A stretch of DNA of 64,000 bases from Bryobacterales bacterium KBS 96 (GCA_000381625.1 KB906767.1:4143082-4207081), one strand, 5' to 3'; numbered from the stretch's first letter, positions 43,943 through 53,747 are shown. The notes: a model not told the origin generated them from the letters alone. Made by a program: numbers and translations.

Positions 43943-44136
43943 TGATGCTGCTTCGCGGCTATAAGCGTTTTGTCTCTCCGCTCTTGCCGTCTGCCTGCCG
44001 CTTTTACCCCACCTGCTCCGAGTACATGATGGAAGCCGTTGAGAAATACGGAGTCGCACGAGGTGTATGGATGGGAGTGCGGCGGATAGGCCGCTGTCAC
44101 CCGTTCCACTCCGGCGGCTACGATCCGGTGCGCTGA
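43927..44136 (+). CDS. yidD: Membrane protein insertion efficiency factor YidD
   Basis: 69 residues from ATG 43927, giving the classical N-terminus [20 protein letters not shown] and then the cysteine pair [19 protein letters not shown] and a third Cys in [16 protein letters not shown], as in all YidD proteins. An in-frame ATG at 43897 would add ten residues and has no better ribosome site. It overlaps rnpA by 16 bp and precedes yidC by 27 bp. The protein aids YidC/Sec insertion at the inner membrane. Confidence 0.92.
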   Translation: MQRAIVMLLRGYKRFVSPLLPSACRFYPTCSEYMMEAVEKYGVARGVWMGVRRIGRCHPFHSGGYDPVR

Positions 44137-44163
44137 GCGAGAAAGAACCCCACGAGATTACGA

Positions 44164-45924
44164 ATGCCTGGAAATACGAATTCACAGCCTCCCCAGATGG
44201 GCATGGAAAAGCGGCTGCTGCTCGCCTTCGCGCTGATGATGCTTGTGCTGCTTGGCGCGCAGTACTTCTTCAAGCCCGCGCCGGGTCCGAAGCCGCACTC
44301 GAACATCACCCCGCAAAAAGCGGCCCAACTGTCGGAAAAACCGGCTTCTCCCGCGCCTGCCTCCACCGCCCCCGCTGCGGGCCCGGTCGCTCCCCTGAGC
44401 ACGAAGGCGGCGGAGGCGTCCGCCGAAACCACGGAAACTATCGACACCAATCTGTATCGCATCGTGTTTTCCAACAAGGGCGCGGTGGTAAAGAGCTGGG
44501 TTCTCAAGAAGTTTCTCGATAACTCGGGTAAGCCGCTGAACCTCGTGAACGTGGCGGCATCCGGCGTTCCTTATCCATTCTCAATCGATACCAAGGGCCA
44601 GCAGCTTTCAGTTGACCCCAACCAGGTGCTCTACGTCGCCAAAACGACGCCGGACCAACTTGGCGTCAGCTTCGCCTACTCGGATGGCAAAACGTCGATT
44701 CAGAAAACGTTTCATTTTGCGAAGAGCAGCTACATCTCCGATATAAATTCGGAAGTCCTGGAGAACGGCGCCCCGGTACCTCATGTCCTCACCTGGCGGG
44801 GCGGATTCGGCGATCAGAGCATTCGAAATCCCTCCGGCCAGCAGCATTCCGTTCATTACGACGCAGCCGATAGTAAGCTGATCACAAAAAGCGCCAAGGA
44901 CGCAAAGAACGGGGCCTTCTCGCAGACCGGTGACTTCACCTTCGGCGGCCTGGAAGACAATTTCTTCGCCGCTGTCGCGCTTCCCGTCGGCTCGCAGTCG
45001 ATGGAGGTCCGGACGTACAGCGACAACGTGAAGCTGCCGGGCGAGGAAAAGCCCGAGCCTTACGCGGGCGCTGGTTTCGGAAACGGCGCGCAAAATCGGC
45101 TCACGATGTTCGTTGGCCCGAAGGATACCGATCTTCTGCGGCAGATCAATCCAAAGCTCGAAAAGCTGATTAGCTGGGGATTCTTCGGCATCATCGCTAA
45201 ACCGCTGTTTCTGTGGCTGAATTGGACCAACGATCACTGGACGTTCAACTATGGCTGGGCAATCGTCGTTGTTACCCTGATCATCAACCTGGTGCTGTTC
45301 CCGTTCAAAATCACGCAGCTCAAGTCCGCGCGAAAAATGCAGGACCTGCAGCCGAGGCTGAAAGAGATCAACGCGAAGTACAAAAAGATCGGCATCAGCG
45401 ATCCGCGTAAGGCGGAACAGAACAAGGAAACGATGGCGCTCTACAAAGAGGCGGGCGTAAACCCGCTGGGCGGTTGTCTCCCGTTGCTGATTCAGCTTCC
45501 TTTTCTGTACGCCTTCTATCGCGTGCTGGAGATTGCCATCGAGCTTCGCCATGCAAGCTGGCTGTGGGTCGGGGATTTGTCGCAGCCCGAAACGCTCGCC
45601 ATTCACGTTCTACCGCTGGTCCTCATCGGCTCGCAGTTCCTGGCGCAGAAGTTGACTCCCACGACCGGCATGGATCCCAACCAGCAGAAGCTGATGATGT
45701 TCATGCCTCTGCTGTATGGGTTCATGTTCTATTACGCATCCTCCGGGCTTGTACTATATTGGTTGATCTCGAACGTCGCCATGATCGTACAGCAGCTTGT
45801 CATTAATCAGATGATGCCGAAGTCGAAACCCGAACTGGCTCCGGCCTCCGCTTCCGCAGCGCCCGCTATTGCCAAAGCTCCCGGCAACACGAAAGCTCCG
45901 GTAAAGAAGACGGTCAAGAAATAG
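44164..45924 (+). CDS. yidC: Membrane protein insertase YidC
   Basis: 586 residues. The N-terminal helix (LLLAFALMMLVLLGAQYFF, 17-35) is followed by a Pro/Ala-rich linker and the large periplasmic domain (TIDTNLYRIVFSNKGAVVKS onward), as in Gram-negative YidC. The conserved insertase core begins near residue 340 (NYGWAIVVVTLIINLVLFPF, then QLKSARKMQDLQPRLKEI), includes GGCLPLLIQLPFLYAFYRVL, and ends with a Lys-rich tail. It inserts inner-membrane proteins alone or with SecYEG. jag follows 2 bp after the stop. Confidence 0.95.
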   Translation: MPGNTNSQPPQMGMEKRLLLAFALMMLVLLGAQYFFKPAPGPKPHSNITPQKAAQLSEKPASPAPASTAPAAGPVAPLSTKAAEASAETTETIDTNLYRIVFSNKGAVVKSWVLKKFLDNSGKPLNLVNVAASGVPYPFSIDTKGQQLSVDPNQVLYVAKTTPDQLGVSFAYSDGKTSIQKTFHFAKSSYISDINSEVLENGAPVPHVLTWRGGFGDQSIRNPSGQQHSVHYDAADSKLITKSAKDAKNGAFSQTGDFTFGGLEDNFFAAVALPVGSQSMEVRTYSDNVKLPGEEKPEPYAGAGFGNGAQNRLTMFVGPKDTDLLRQINPKLEKLISWGFFGIIAKPLFLWLNWTNDHWTFNYGWAIVVVTLIINLVLFPFKITQLKSARKMQDLQPRLKEINAKYKKIGISDPRKAEQNKETMALYKEAGVNPLGGCLPLLIQLPFLYAFYRVLEIAIELRHASWLWVGDLSQPETLAIHVLPLVLIGSQFLAQKLTPTTGMDPNQQKLMMFMPLLYGFMFYYASSGLVLYWLISNVAMIVQQLVINQMMPKSKPELAPASASAAPAIAKAPGNTKAPVKKTVKK

Positions 45925-45926
45925 AA

Positions 45927-46571
45927 ATGAAATACAGCGTCGACTCGCTCCGGCCAAAACTGGAACACTTTCTCGATCCTTTGCTCTCGCGGAGTGGCTT
46001 TGAATTAACCTATCGCCTCGCGGCGGGAAACAGCGCGCATCCCGAGGTCGAAAACCCGGAAGTGACCGTGCAATTCTCCGGTGAAGATACGGACCTGCTG
46101 CTGGCAAACCGCGCCGAACTGTTGCTAGCCCTGGAGCACCTCGCTATGGAGAGCCTGCGCATCCCGCCCGAAGATCACTCGCTGGTTTCTTTCGATGCGA
46201 ACGATTACCGGCTCCTTCGAATAGAGGAGCTTCGGATGAGCGCCATGGCTGCCGCGGATAAAGTCAAGAAGACGCACGTTCCCTTTCACTTCAATCCGAT
46301 GACAAGCCGCGAACGGCGGGTCATCCACTTGGCATTACGCGAAGAGAAGGATTTGCGCAGTGAAAGCGTTGGAGTGGGGCCGTCGCGCGCCGTGGTCATT
46401 GTGCCCGCCGATATGCCCACGCCGCCCGCTCCCCCCGCTCCTCCGAGAGCGTTTAATCGGGGTCCGCGCGAAGGTGGTGGTAGCGACCGCGGCCATCGCG
46501 ATTCCGGTGACCGTGGCCGGCGCAATGGTGGCGGCCGTCCCTTTCGCCGCGACCGCAACCCGCGCCCGTAG
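45927..46571 (+). CDS. jag: KH/R3H RNA-binding protein Jag (KhpB)
   Basis: 214 residues. An N-terminal part, LRPKLEHFLDPLLSRSGFEL, is followed by a KH-like segment (VQFSGEDTDLLLANRAELLLALEHLA) and the R3H domain (FNPMTSRERRVIHLALRE, then VGVGPSRAVVIVPA). The C-terminus is Pro-rich and then Arg/Gly-rich (RGPREGGGSDRGHRDSGDRG), typical of RNA-binding tails. Jag always follows yidC in this operon. It binds RNA and affects cell size or translation. It begins 2 bp after yidC. Confidence 0.92.
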   Translation: MKYSVDSLRPKLEHFLDPLLSRSGFELTYRLAAGNSAHPEVENPEVTVQFSGEDTDLLLANRAELLLALEHLAMESLRIPPEDHSLVSFDANDYRLLRIEELRMSAMAAADKVKKTHVPFHFNPMTSRERRVIHLALREEKDLRSESVGVGPSRAVVIVPADMPTPPAPPAPPRAFNRGPREGGGSDRGHRDSGDRGRRNGGGRPFRRDRNPRP

Positions 46572-46610
46572 CCCGCATTCGTTACGATTTAGACACTTTT
46601 CTCCTGTGGC

Positions 46611-46646
46611 GCACGCTTCAGCGTGCTGCGGCGAACTTCAGTTCGC
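46611..46646. repeat. Twin hairpins with TTCA loops between jag and mnmE
   Basis: Two perfect mini-hairpins follow each other: GCACGC-TTCA-GCGTGC (46611-46626) and GCGAAC-TTCA-GTTCGC (46631-46646). A related pair, starting GTGGCGCACGC, occurs at 63752-63790 (8-bp arms). This is a short dispersed intergenic repeat. Confidence 0.6.
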
Positions 46647-46685
46647 CGTCCGGCTGGACGTAATAATGCCTTGTCTTCTCCACCC

Positions 46686-48035
46686 ATGAATATCCACGAC
46701 ACCATCGTTGCCATCGCGACCCCCATGGGGCGCGGCGGCTTAGGCGTCGTGCGTTTATCCGGCGCGGATAGCCGCGCCATCGCGGAACGCATTCTCCGCT
46801 TCCGCGTGGAACCACGATGGCAATCCTGGTCTAGCCAAATGGCCGAAATCGTCGATGAGCGGGACGCTCCTATCGACCAGGTCGTCGTTGTCTTCTTCGA
46901 GCAGCCAAAGTCGTATACGGCGGAAGACGTGGTCGAGATATCCTGCCACGGCTCTCCCGTCGTCCTTCGTTTTTGCGTCGAGCGAGCGGTCGCCGCCGGG
47001 GCCCGTCTCGCCGAACCAGGCGAGTTCACGCTGCGGGCTTATCTTCGCGGACGCATCGATCTCCCCCAAGCCGAGGCCGTGCGGGAACTCATCGACGCCA
47101 CGACTTTGTATCAGGCGCAGGTTGCCGCGCGGCAAATAGAAGGTTCGGTTTCGCGCCGTATCCGGCCGGTTAAGGAACAACTGCTTGAACTCGTCTCGCT
47201 CCTCGAAGCCGGAATCGATTTTGCGGAAGACGACGTCAGTGTAGCTAAGCCCGAGGAAGTGCTGCGCCGTCTGATCCCGATTCGTAACTCCGTCGAACAA
47301 TTGATCGCGACATTCGGCTCCGGAAGGTTAGTGTTCGAGGGTTTTACGCTCGCTATCGCCGGCCGTCCGAACGTGGGCAAGAGCAGTCTGTTTAATCGAT
47401 TGCTTGAGCGGGACCGAGCCATCGTCACCGATATTCCGGGCACGACGCGCGATCTGGTCTCGGAAACGACAACGCTCGGCGGCATCCCCCTAAAACTGGT
47501 GGATACGGCCGGAATTCGTCAGGGGCAGGGGCTGGTCGAGACTCTCGGAATTGAGCGCGCCTTTCAGGCGGTCGCCGATGCCGATCTCGCGCTGCTGATC
47601 CTCGATCTCTCGCAAGAAATGACAGCGGAAGATCGCGAACTTCTCGAAAAACTGTCGGATCGCCGCCCATTGCTGATCGGAAACAAGAGCGATTTGCCGC
47701 GACGGCTCGAAGGTCCGTGCGATCTAGTGGCCGTCTCGGCTCGTACCGGCGAAGGCATTCAAGCGCTGCGCGAGACAATTCTGCTTCGCCTCGCGCCGGA
47801 AGGCTTGGCGCCGCCCGAGAGCGGCGGCATCACGAGTATCCGGCACGCGCATCTCTTAAAAGAATCCCACGAAGCCTTGCAGCAGGCCGCGCGCGCGGTG
47901 GAATTCAACATCCCGCACGAAATGCTGCTCATCGATCTGTATGCGGCCCTTCGTCCCATTGACGCCATCACGGGCGCGACCACGGCGGACGATATCTTGA
48001 ACCGCATCTTTTCGACCTTCTGTATCGGCAAGTAA
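46686..48035 (+). CDS. mnmE: tRNA uridine-5-carboxymethylaminomethyl modification GTPase
   Basis: 449 residues from ATG 46686, the homologous start ([26 protein letters not shown]). The GTPase domain has G1 [15 protein letters not shown] near 224, G2 [15 protein letters not shown]3 KLVDTAGIR and G4 IGNKSDL. The C-terminal helix ends FCIGK, the conserved tail with the catalytic Cys. With MnmG it modifies wobble uridines in tRNA. A terminator follows. Confidence 0.95.
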   Translation: MNIHDTIVAIATPMGRGGLGVVRLSGADSRAIAERILRFRVEPRWQSWSSQMAEIVDERDAPIDQVVVVFFEQPKSYTAEDVVEISCHGSPVVLRFCVERAVAAGARLAEPGEFTLRAYLRGRIDLPQAEAVRELIDATTLYQAQVAARQIEGSVSRRIRPVKEQLLELVSLLEAGIDFAEDDVSVAKPEEVLRRLIPIRNSVEQLIATFGSGRLVFEGFTLAIAGRPNVGKSSLFNRLLERDRAIVTDIPGTTRDLVSETTTLGGIPLKLVDTAGIRQGQGLVETLGIERAFQAVADADLALLILDLSQEMTAEDRELLEKLSDRRPLLIGNKSDLPRRLEGPCDLVAVSARTGEGIQALRETILLRLAPEGLAPPESGGITSIRHAHLLKESHEALQQAARAVEFNIPHEMLLIDLYAALRPIDAITGATTADDILNRIFSTFCIGK

Positions 48036-48116
48036 AGTCGATAGCTCTTGATTTCGAAACAGCGCCGCCCCACATCAGCGTCGCCCCACGTCAGTGGGAG
48101 GGTTGTCCGGCGATCC

Positions 48117-48140
48117 AGCCCGCTCGGTCGCGGGCTTTTT
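48117..48140 (+). terminator. Rho-independent terminator after mnmE
   Basis: AGCCCGC (48117-48123) pairs with GCGGGCT (48130-48136) around a 6-nt loop and runs into TTTTTA. It lies 82 bp after the mnmE stop and would close the rpmH-mnmE operon. Confidence 0.85.
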
Positions 48141-48350
48141 ACCAGCATCTTCAACGGAGTACGCATGGCCCTGGGGGCCGCGGAATCGGATGAAGACGCC
48201 TTTCGACCCGCGCACTCACATGCGGCGGCTCTGTTTCCGGGTAACCTCGACACGGAGCCGCCTTGCGTCAGCAAGCGGGTTTTCCGGAGGCGGTGTAAGC
48301 CCAGTTGCCTGCACCGAAACGCGACTGTCAAGGAGCGGACGTGTTTACCG
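48141..48350 (+). repeat. Mosaic hairpin repeat, copy A (before fdhD)
   Basis: The 270 bp between the terminator and fdhD carry modules shared with copies at 54402-54860 and 57920-58060. These include CTTCAACGGA...CATGGCCCT (48148-48175), a GCGGCTC/GAGCCGC hairpin inside TGCGGCGGCTCTGTTTCCGG (around 48222-48262), the small TTGCGTCAGCAA hairpin, and GACTGTCAAGGAGCGGACGT (about 48324-48343). No gene is seen in 48036-48406. Confidence 0.7.
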
Positions 48351-48406
48351 GCGTTTCAACCGAGCATCCGCCTTCAACCGATCGCTCTCTTCTATCCTGA
48401 AACCAG

Positions 48407-49249
48407 ATGCTGCCACCCGCGACTCCGCAATCTGGCGCCAGGCCGTTTCGCGTTCGACGCATCGAGAGCGGATCGTCATTCAGTTTCACGGACGTCGTGG
48501 TAGTAGAGGAACCGCTCGAAATACGGATTTCCTATTCGTTCAAATCGGCACGCCGGACCGAGAGTGCGGCCGTCACTATGCGTACGCCGGGAGATGAGCG
48601 GGAACTGACGGCCGGCTTTCTGCTTTCCGAGGGAGTCATCGATAAGCCCGCGGATATTTTGGAGATTCGAATGCTCGGCAGCACGGGACGCAACGAAGTG
48701 TTGGTGGAGCTTTCGCCCGATGTCGATGTGGAGAGCTGGCGCTTGCGCCGCTCAACTCTGCTGAGTTCCGCCTGTGGTCTTTGCGGTAAGAGCACGCTCG
48801 ACAGCATTCCCGCTTCATCCGCGAAAATGGGAGAAGGTCCGCGCGTTTCAAGCGAATTCATTCACCGGCTCCCAGCCTTGTTGTCCGGCTATCAAGCGAA
48901 TTTCAGCAGGACCGGCGGGCTCCACGCGGCGGGGCTTGCGCGGCCGGGCGGGGAACTCGAAGCCGTGTTCGAGGATATCGGTCGTCATAACGCGCTCGAT
49001 AAACTCATTGGCTCTTCTGTGCTTGCTGGCAGCCTGCCGCTTTCGGACCGCCTCGTCTTTATGAGCAGCCGCGGCAGCTTTGAGCTGGTTCAGAAGTCGC
49101 TTGCCGCCGGGTGCCCGATCCTCGCCACCATTGGAGCGCCGTCGAGCCTTGCCATCGAATTCGCTCGCGATCGCGGTCAAACCCTGATCGGATTTGTGCG
49201 CGACAGCCACTTTAATGTGTACTCCGGCGAGTGGCGGATAGACTCGTAA
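48407..49249 (+). CDS. fdhD: Formate dehydrogenase accessory sulfurtransferase FdhD
   Basis: 280 residues. The conserved N-terminal element is VVVEEPLEIRISY, then MRTPGDERELTAGFLLSEGV, and the catalytic loop is SSACGLCGKSTLD with CxxC near residue 123-126. Later blocks are FSRTGGLHAAGLA, FEDIGRHNALDKLIGS and FMSSRGSFELVQKSLAAG. FdhD transfers sulfur to the molybdenum cofactor of formate dehydrogenases. No formate dehydrogenase or molybdenum-cofactor gene is in the window; the client lies elsewhere. The DUF7009 gene follows 9 bp later. There is no clear ribosome site before the ATG. Confidence 0.92.
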   Translation: MLPPATPQSGARPFRVRRIESGSSFSFTDVVVVEEPLEIRISYSFKSARRTESAAVTMRTPGDERELTAGFLLSEGVIDKPADILEIRMLGSTGRNEVLVELSPDVDVESWRLRRSTLLSSACGLCGKSTLDSIPASSAKMGEGPRVSSEFIHRLPALLSGYQANFSRTGGLHAAGLARPGGELEAVFEDIGRHNALDKLIGSSVLAGSLPLSDRLVFMSSRGSFELVQKSLAAGCPILATIGAPSSLAIEFARDRGQTLIGFVRDSHFNVYSGEWRIDS

Positions 49250-49258
49250 GTAAGGGCC

Positions 49259-49627
49259 ATGAAACTCCGCTTCCGCAAAAATTCGCTGCGGCTTCGATTA
49301 AACCGGAAGGAAGTCGCCGATCTTGCCGCCGGTCAGGGCCTTGAAGAGCAGGTCGTCTTTCCAGCGGGCGCGGTGCTTCGCTATCGCCTGGAAGCCTCGC
49401 CCGTTATCAAGGACGCTTCGGCGGAATTTAACCAAAACGGCATCTCGATTACCATTCCGAGCCAGAGCGCCATCCACTGGCTCAGTGCGGATGATGTCGG
49501 CATCTACTACAGCCTGCCGTCCGGTGGAGCGCCGCTCGACATCGCCATCGAGAAAGATCTCGAATGCATTGAAGCTCCGCCAGAGGAGCGCGATCCCGAC
49601 GCCTATCCCCGCAAACCAAGCTGTTGA
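49259..49627 (+). CDS. DUF7009-type small protein next to fdhD
   Basis: 122 residues starting MKLRFRKNSLRLRLNRKEVA. The family pattern is clear to me: basic N-terminus, GLEEQVVFPAGAVLRYRLE, ISITIPSQSAIHWLSADDVGI and an acidic C-terminal part (IAIEKDLECIEAPPEERDPD, then AYPRKPS). It is uncharacterised; it may be a partner in molybdenum-enzyme maturation because it lies 9 bp after fdhD. It has no signal peptide. The identification of the family is from memory of similar sequences. Confidence 0.7.
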   Translation: MKLRFRKNSLRLRLNRKEVADLAAGQGLEEQVVFPAGAVLRYRLEASPVIKDASAEFNQNGISITIPSQSAIHWLSADDVGIYYSLPSGGAPLDIAIEKDLECIEAPPEERDPDAYPRKPSC

Positions 49628-49675
49628 TCTGGCTTAGGCGAATTCGTGGTCCGCTGTAGCGCGGAGTGTGCGGAT

Positions 49676-49750
49676 TTGCCGGTCGTCCGAAAAACTCGCT
49701 TGCTGATTCGAGGCAACCTGGAAACGAAGCCGCCGCAGGTGCGCGCTTAC
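49676..49750 (-). repeat. Mosaic hairpin repeat, degenerate copy D (inverted)
   Basis: Read on the minus strand this stretch matches the GCGGCTC-type module of copies A and C: GTGCGCACTC-like start, TGCGGCGGCTTCGTTTCC, then CAGCAAGCGAGTTTTTCGGA. The matching is approximate. The remainder of the gap 49628-50051 shows no gene; the sequence just before the receptor holds the promoter. Confidence 0.5.
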
Positions 49751-50051
49751 CCGAGTTCGCTTGCGTCCTACCGAGATTCGATCGAGCACTCGAAAACCCA
49801 GCCGATGACAAACCGGCCGTTTTCGTTTGCTGTCATTGCCTCGCCGATTCTGTAGGCAGGCGAAAAGGCAACAGTCAATTAAAGCAGGATCCCTGTCCGC
49901 TGTAAGGCGGCCCGCGACAGGCACAAGAGCTAAAGTCTCTCGACATGCCGCCGAAAACACAGGTCTAAGTAAGCGAGTTGTATCCAGTACGTCCTGCGGC
50001 GCTTGATCGGGAGTCTCTGTTGATACTTTCCATTTCTTTTTATTTTTTTGT

Positions 50052-50080
50052 TTGACTCGCAAATTGAGGCATGGTATAAC
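50052..50080 (+). promoter_or_regulatory. Sigma70-type promoter of the TonB-dependent receptor
   Basis: TTGACT (50052-50057) and TATAAC (50075-50080) are separated by exactly 17 bp. Transcription would start near 50087, leaving a leader of about 105 nt before the GTG start at 50193. Confidence 0.75.
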
Positions 50081-50192
50081 TGCTGACAATTCTTTGGCCG
50101 GGAGTATAGGTTGCTCTTCCGGCCGGTTTGTTGTGCTTAGACGCATCGGCGGGGTGTTGTTAGAAATCACAGTCTGAACGTTGGGGGAAAAT

Positions 50193-53100
50193 GTGACCTC
50201 ATTTACGCGGCTTAAGTTACATCTCACTGGAACATGTCTGGTTGTCCTCACTGCGGCGTCCTTGGCCTTTGCGCAGGACTACCGGGGCACCGTGCAAGGT
50301 GTCATTACCGACGAGAGTCGGGCGGCTGTCGCGGGAGCCAAAGTTGTTCTAAAGAACACCGGCACAAACGTCGAAAGCACGAAGCAGGCCGATACTTCCG
50401 GGCACTACCAATTCGATTTCGTTCAGCCCGGAGTCTATTCGGTTTCCATTCAGGCGCCGGGATTTCAGAGCTACCTTGAAGAAAAAGTATCGGTGCTTAC
50501 AAGCGGTGATGTGACGGTGAACGCAACGCTTAAAGTGGGTGGAGTCGCCGAAACGGTCACTGTCACTAGCGAAGCGACCCAGGTGCAGTTCAACACGTCG
50601 ACCATGGAGGCCACCATTCAAGGCCAACTGCTGAAAGACACCCCGGTGCTGGCGCGAAATCCGTTTACCCTGGCGCTGCTGGATCCGGCCGTGGTCAATC
50701 GATACTGGGACGTCGGCCATCGCAACCCGTTTTATATGTGGTCTTCCGGAGGCCTCGACATCGGCGGTTCCACGGGCGGAAAAAACGACCTTGAGTTAGA
50801 CGGAGTGTCGCTGAATATCTCGGCACGCGGATCTTATAACTTGCCAATGGATGCCGTTCAGGAAGTCTCTGTTCAACAAAATGCAACTGACGCCGAATAC
50901 GGTTTTTCCGCCGGCGGAACAATGACTCTTTCGCATAAGACCGGCACTAACGACATTCATGGAACGGGCTATTATTTCGGACGCAATCCCGCCTTGAATG
51001 CGATGACGAATCGCATTACCAGGGAGGAAAGCGTCATACGGAATCATATTTGGGGCGGGACCATCGGACAGCCGATTCTCAAAAACAAGCTATTCAACTT
51101 CTTCAGTTATGAACAGTGGAAGACGACACAGCCGTCAAGCAATATCTCCACGGTTCCCACCGATGCCGAACGCAATGGGGACTTTTCGCAGGCGCTCACG
51201 CCCGATGGGAACTTGCGGCAAATTTTCGATCCGCTTACGACGGTTTTCGATCCTGCCACTTCTACCGCCAGCCGGACCCTCTTCCCCAATAATGTCATTC
51301 CCGCGAGCCGCTTTGACCCCGCCGGAGCCAAGGCCGTCAACGATCTCTGGAAACCCAATCGTGCCGGAGACGATCTGTCGGGCGTGAATAACTTTAAGAC
51401 GACTTATGCCTGGTGGATCAAGTACTGGAACATTTCCGATCGGGTCGATTACAACATCAGCGATAAATGGCGTCTCTATTCGCGCTTTTCGAAATACCAG
51501 ACTCGTTTGGATAACCCCAATTGGGGCGGCACGATTGCCGTCCGTTCCGATAACGGCGGATTAATGGACGCCCTGAATGGCGCAATTGATCTCCTCTATA
51601 TCGCGAGCCCGCGAACCACCATAGATCTCCGCTTCGGCTCTACCTATGTCGAAGACGACTACGATTCGCAATGGGCCAAAGTAGACGAGAGCGTGTGGAA
51701 TTCATTCTGGCCTAACGGTTGGTATAAACCCGTATTGTCGGCGCTTCCCGGCATCTACTATCCAAACTTCAATTTCAGCGGTAACGGCTCCGCCAGTTCC
51801 GGGCTGAGCGGTTGGTGGATTGTACACGGCCGCTCTCACAATCCAACCGTCAATATCACCCATGAGGCCGGCATCCACCATATGAAAGCCGGTTGGCAAA
51901 TGCGCTACTCCTACGATCAGGACGGCGCCCCCGGGCCCGGCGGGTTCACGTTCAACTCGATTGACACCGGTAGCTCGTTCCTTGGCTACAATGCCTCAAC
52001 ATCGGGCGATATGTACGCCTCCGCGCTGCTAGGCGTGGTCAACACCGGCAACGCCAACATCCAGCCGCTCCTCGACATGCACCAGCAGCAATGGGCCTAC
52101 TATTTTCAGGACGACATCAAGCTGAATCGCAAAATCACTCTGAATCTAGGCCTGCGCTGGGAATACGAAACAGCGCCGGCTGAAGAAACGCGAATGCTGA
52201 ATCGTGACCTCAATCTCAACCAGGCGCTTCCCGCGCTGGCGGATAATCCGCCGTCCATGCCCGCGGAGGTGACCGCTATTTCCACCATTCCTTATAAGTG
52301 GAACGGCGCGCTCGTGTTCACCAGCGATGCGAATCCGAGAATGTACAACGCGCCGAAGAATACGTTCCTTCCGCGTGTGGGTATCGCGGTGCGCCTCAGC
52401 GATAAGATGTCGTTCCGCGCCGGCTATGCTCGCTATGCGGTTCCGATGGTTACCGTTCATCCGGAAACCGGCGGCTTGCCCACGTATGGTTTCTCGCAAT
52501 CGACTGCCGCGCTCGATCCGCTTGAAGGCAGTCCGCGTACTTTTATCAGCAATCCATTTCCCGCCGGGTCGAATGCACTGCAACTTCCCGCAGGGTCGGC
52601 TCTTGGCGCCTATACGGAGGTCGGCAACAGCGTGAGTTGGTGGAACCAGAGTCTGAAAGTTCCGATGAACGACCGCTTCAATGTCTCTCTGCAGCGGCAG
52701 ATGCCGTGGAACCTCTTTACGGAAGCGACGTTCTTCACGAACTTTAGTCATAACTCACAAGACCCGAGCATGTGGGGCGGCAACTATTCGTACAACCTCA
52801 ATATGGTGGATCCGCGGCTGATCTATCAGTACAAAGGCGCCACGGACCAGGCCGTGAGCAACCCGTTCTACGGTCTCCTGCCGCCGGATAAGATGCCGGG
52901 CACGCTGGCGACGGAGCAAACTGTGCCGGTCAGTCAGTTGTTGCGGCCCTATCCCCAGTACGGCGACCTGAATCTCAACGCCTGGCCGGGCAGCAGTGAT
53001 CACTACTATGCATTGCAACTGAAAGCCGAACGGAGAATGGGCAATGGCATCGGCTTCCTGTTGGCCTATAACTACAATCGCGAATACCACGACCAGTATT

Positions 53101-53660
53101 TCAATGCGATCGACCAGTACGATAACAAGTTCACGATGCTGGATCGTGCCTATCCGCGGCACAGCCTCCGTGTCTCCGGCACCTGGGATCTCCCGTTTGG
53201 AAAGGGACGCCAGTTCGCGAATAACATCAATCCGATTTTGGAAGGCGTAATCGGTGGTTGGACGACCAGCAGTATGTTGATGTGGAGTAGCGGCAACCTG
53301 CTCACGTTTCAGCAGGCTGATGTGACGGGCGATCCGCGCGCGAATGTTCCCGCGGGCGACGCGTTCAATCCGGCCGTGTTCCAAGTGCCGGCGGCTTACA
53401 CGCCCCGAACCAATCCGTGGTACTACGACGGACTTCGCGGCCCGCGCTTTTGGCAGTTAGACTCAACGCTGGTCAAATATTTCCCGATCACCGAGCGTAT
53501 TTCCCTTGAACTCCGAATGGAGTTTTACAATCTGCCGAATACGTTCATCAAGAGCGATCCCGACACGGGTATCGGGAGCGGCACCATGGGGCAGAGCACT
53601 GGAGTCGCGGCTGGAAATTACGGCCGTGAAATTCAATATGCGGCGCGAATCCATTTCTGA
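50193..53660 (+). CDS. Oar-like TonB-dependent receptor with carboxypeptidase-regulatory N-domain
   Basis: 1155 residues. GTG 50193 is preferred because GGGGGA lies 3-8 nt upstream. A signal peptide (HLTGTCLVVLTAASLAFAQ) precedes a carboxypeptidase-regulatory domain (YRGTVQGVITDESRAAVAGA, then YQFDFVQPGVYSVSIQAPGF, residues 20-105). The plug follows (TVTVTSEATQVQFNTS, then DTPVLARNPFTLALLDPAV), and after it a long outer-membrane barrel rich in aromatic and polar strands, ending YAARIHF, with a terminal Phe as expected for barrel assembly. This type is expanded in Acidobacteriota and takes up polymers or siderophores; the ligand is unknown. It has no SusD partner and no extracytoplasmic sigma factor nearby. 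Confidence 0.9.
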   Translation: MTSFTRLKLHLTGTCLVVLTAASLAFAQDYRGTVQGVITDESRAAVAGAKVVLKNTGTNVESTKQADTSGHYQFDFVQPGVYSVSIQAPGFQSYLEEKVSVLTSGDVTVNATLKVGGVAETVTVTSEATQVQFNTSTMEATIQGQLLKDTPVLARNPFTLALLDPAVVNRYWDVGHRNPFYMWSSGGLDIGGSTGGKNDLELDGVSLNISARGSYNLPMDAVQEVSVQQNATDAEYGFSAGGTMTLSHKTGTNDIHGTGYYFGRNPALNAMTNRITREESVIRNHIWGGTIGQPILKNKLFNFFSYEQWKTTQPSSNISTVPTDAERNGDFSQALTPDGNLRQIFDPLTTVFDPATSTASRTLFPNNVIPASRFDPAGAKAVNDLWKPNRAGDDLSGVNNFKTTYAWWIKYWNISDRVDYNISDKWRLYSRFSKYQTRLDNPNWGGTIAVRSDNGGLMDALNGAIDLLYIASPRTTIDLRFGSTYVEDDYDSQWAKVDESVWNSFWPNGWYKPVLSALPGIYYPNFNFSGNGSASSGLSGWWIVHGRSHNPTVNITHEAGIHHMKAGWQMRYSYDQDGAPGPGGFTFNSIDTGSSFLGYNASTSGDMYASALLGVVNTGNANIQPLLDMHQQQWAYYFQDDIKLNRKITLNLGLRWEYETAPAEETRMLNRDLNLNQALPALADNPPSMPAEVTAISTIPYKWNGALVFTSDANPRMYNAPKNTFLPRVGIAVRLSDKMSFRAGYARYAVPMVTVHPETGGLPTYGFSQSTAALDPLEGSPRTFISNPFPAGSNALQLPAGSALGAYTEVGNSVSWWNQSLKVPMNDRFNVSLQRQMPWNLFTEATFFTNFSHNSQDPSMWGGNYSYNLNMVDPRLIYQYKGATDQAVSNPFYGLLPPDKMPGTLATEQTVPVSQLLRPYPQYGDLNLNAWPGSSDHYYALQLKAERRMGNGIGFLLAYNYNREYHDQYFNAIDQYDNKFTMLDRAYPRHSLRVSGTWDLPFGKGRQFANNINPILEGVIGGWTTSSMLMWSSGNLLTFQQADVTGDPRANVPAGDAFNPAVFQVPAAYTPRTNPWYYDGLRGPRFWQLDSTLVKYFPITERISLELRMEFYNLPNTFIKSDPDTGIGSGTMGQSTGVAAGNYGREIQYAARIHF

Positions 53661-53747
53661 GAAGCCGGAAACAGCGGCGGTAGTTTTCGCATCGATCTAG
53701 CCGCCCGCTTTCTGTTGGTCGCGAGATGCTATAGGTACTCTGTATCT

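Noticed and set aside
44608..45606. 332-codon frame antisense to yidC
   Set aside because: It is within conserved yidC, with no domain of its own.
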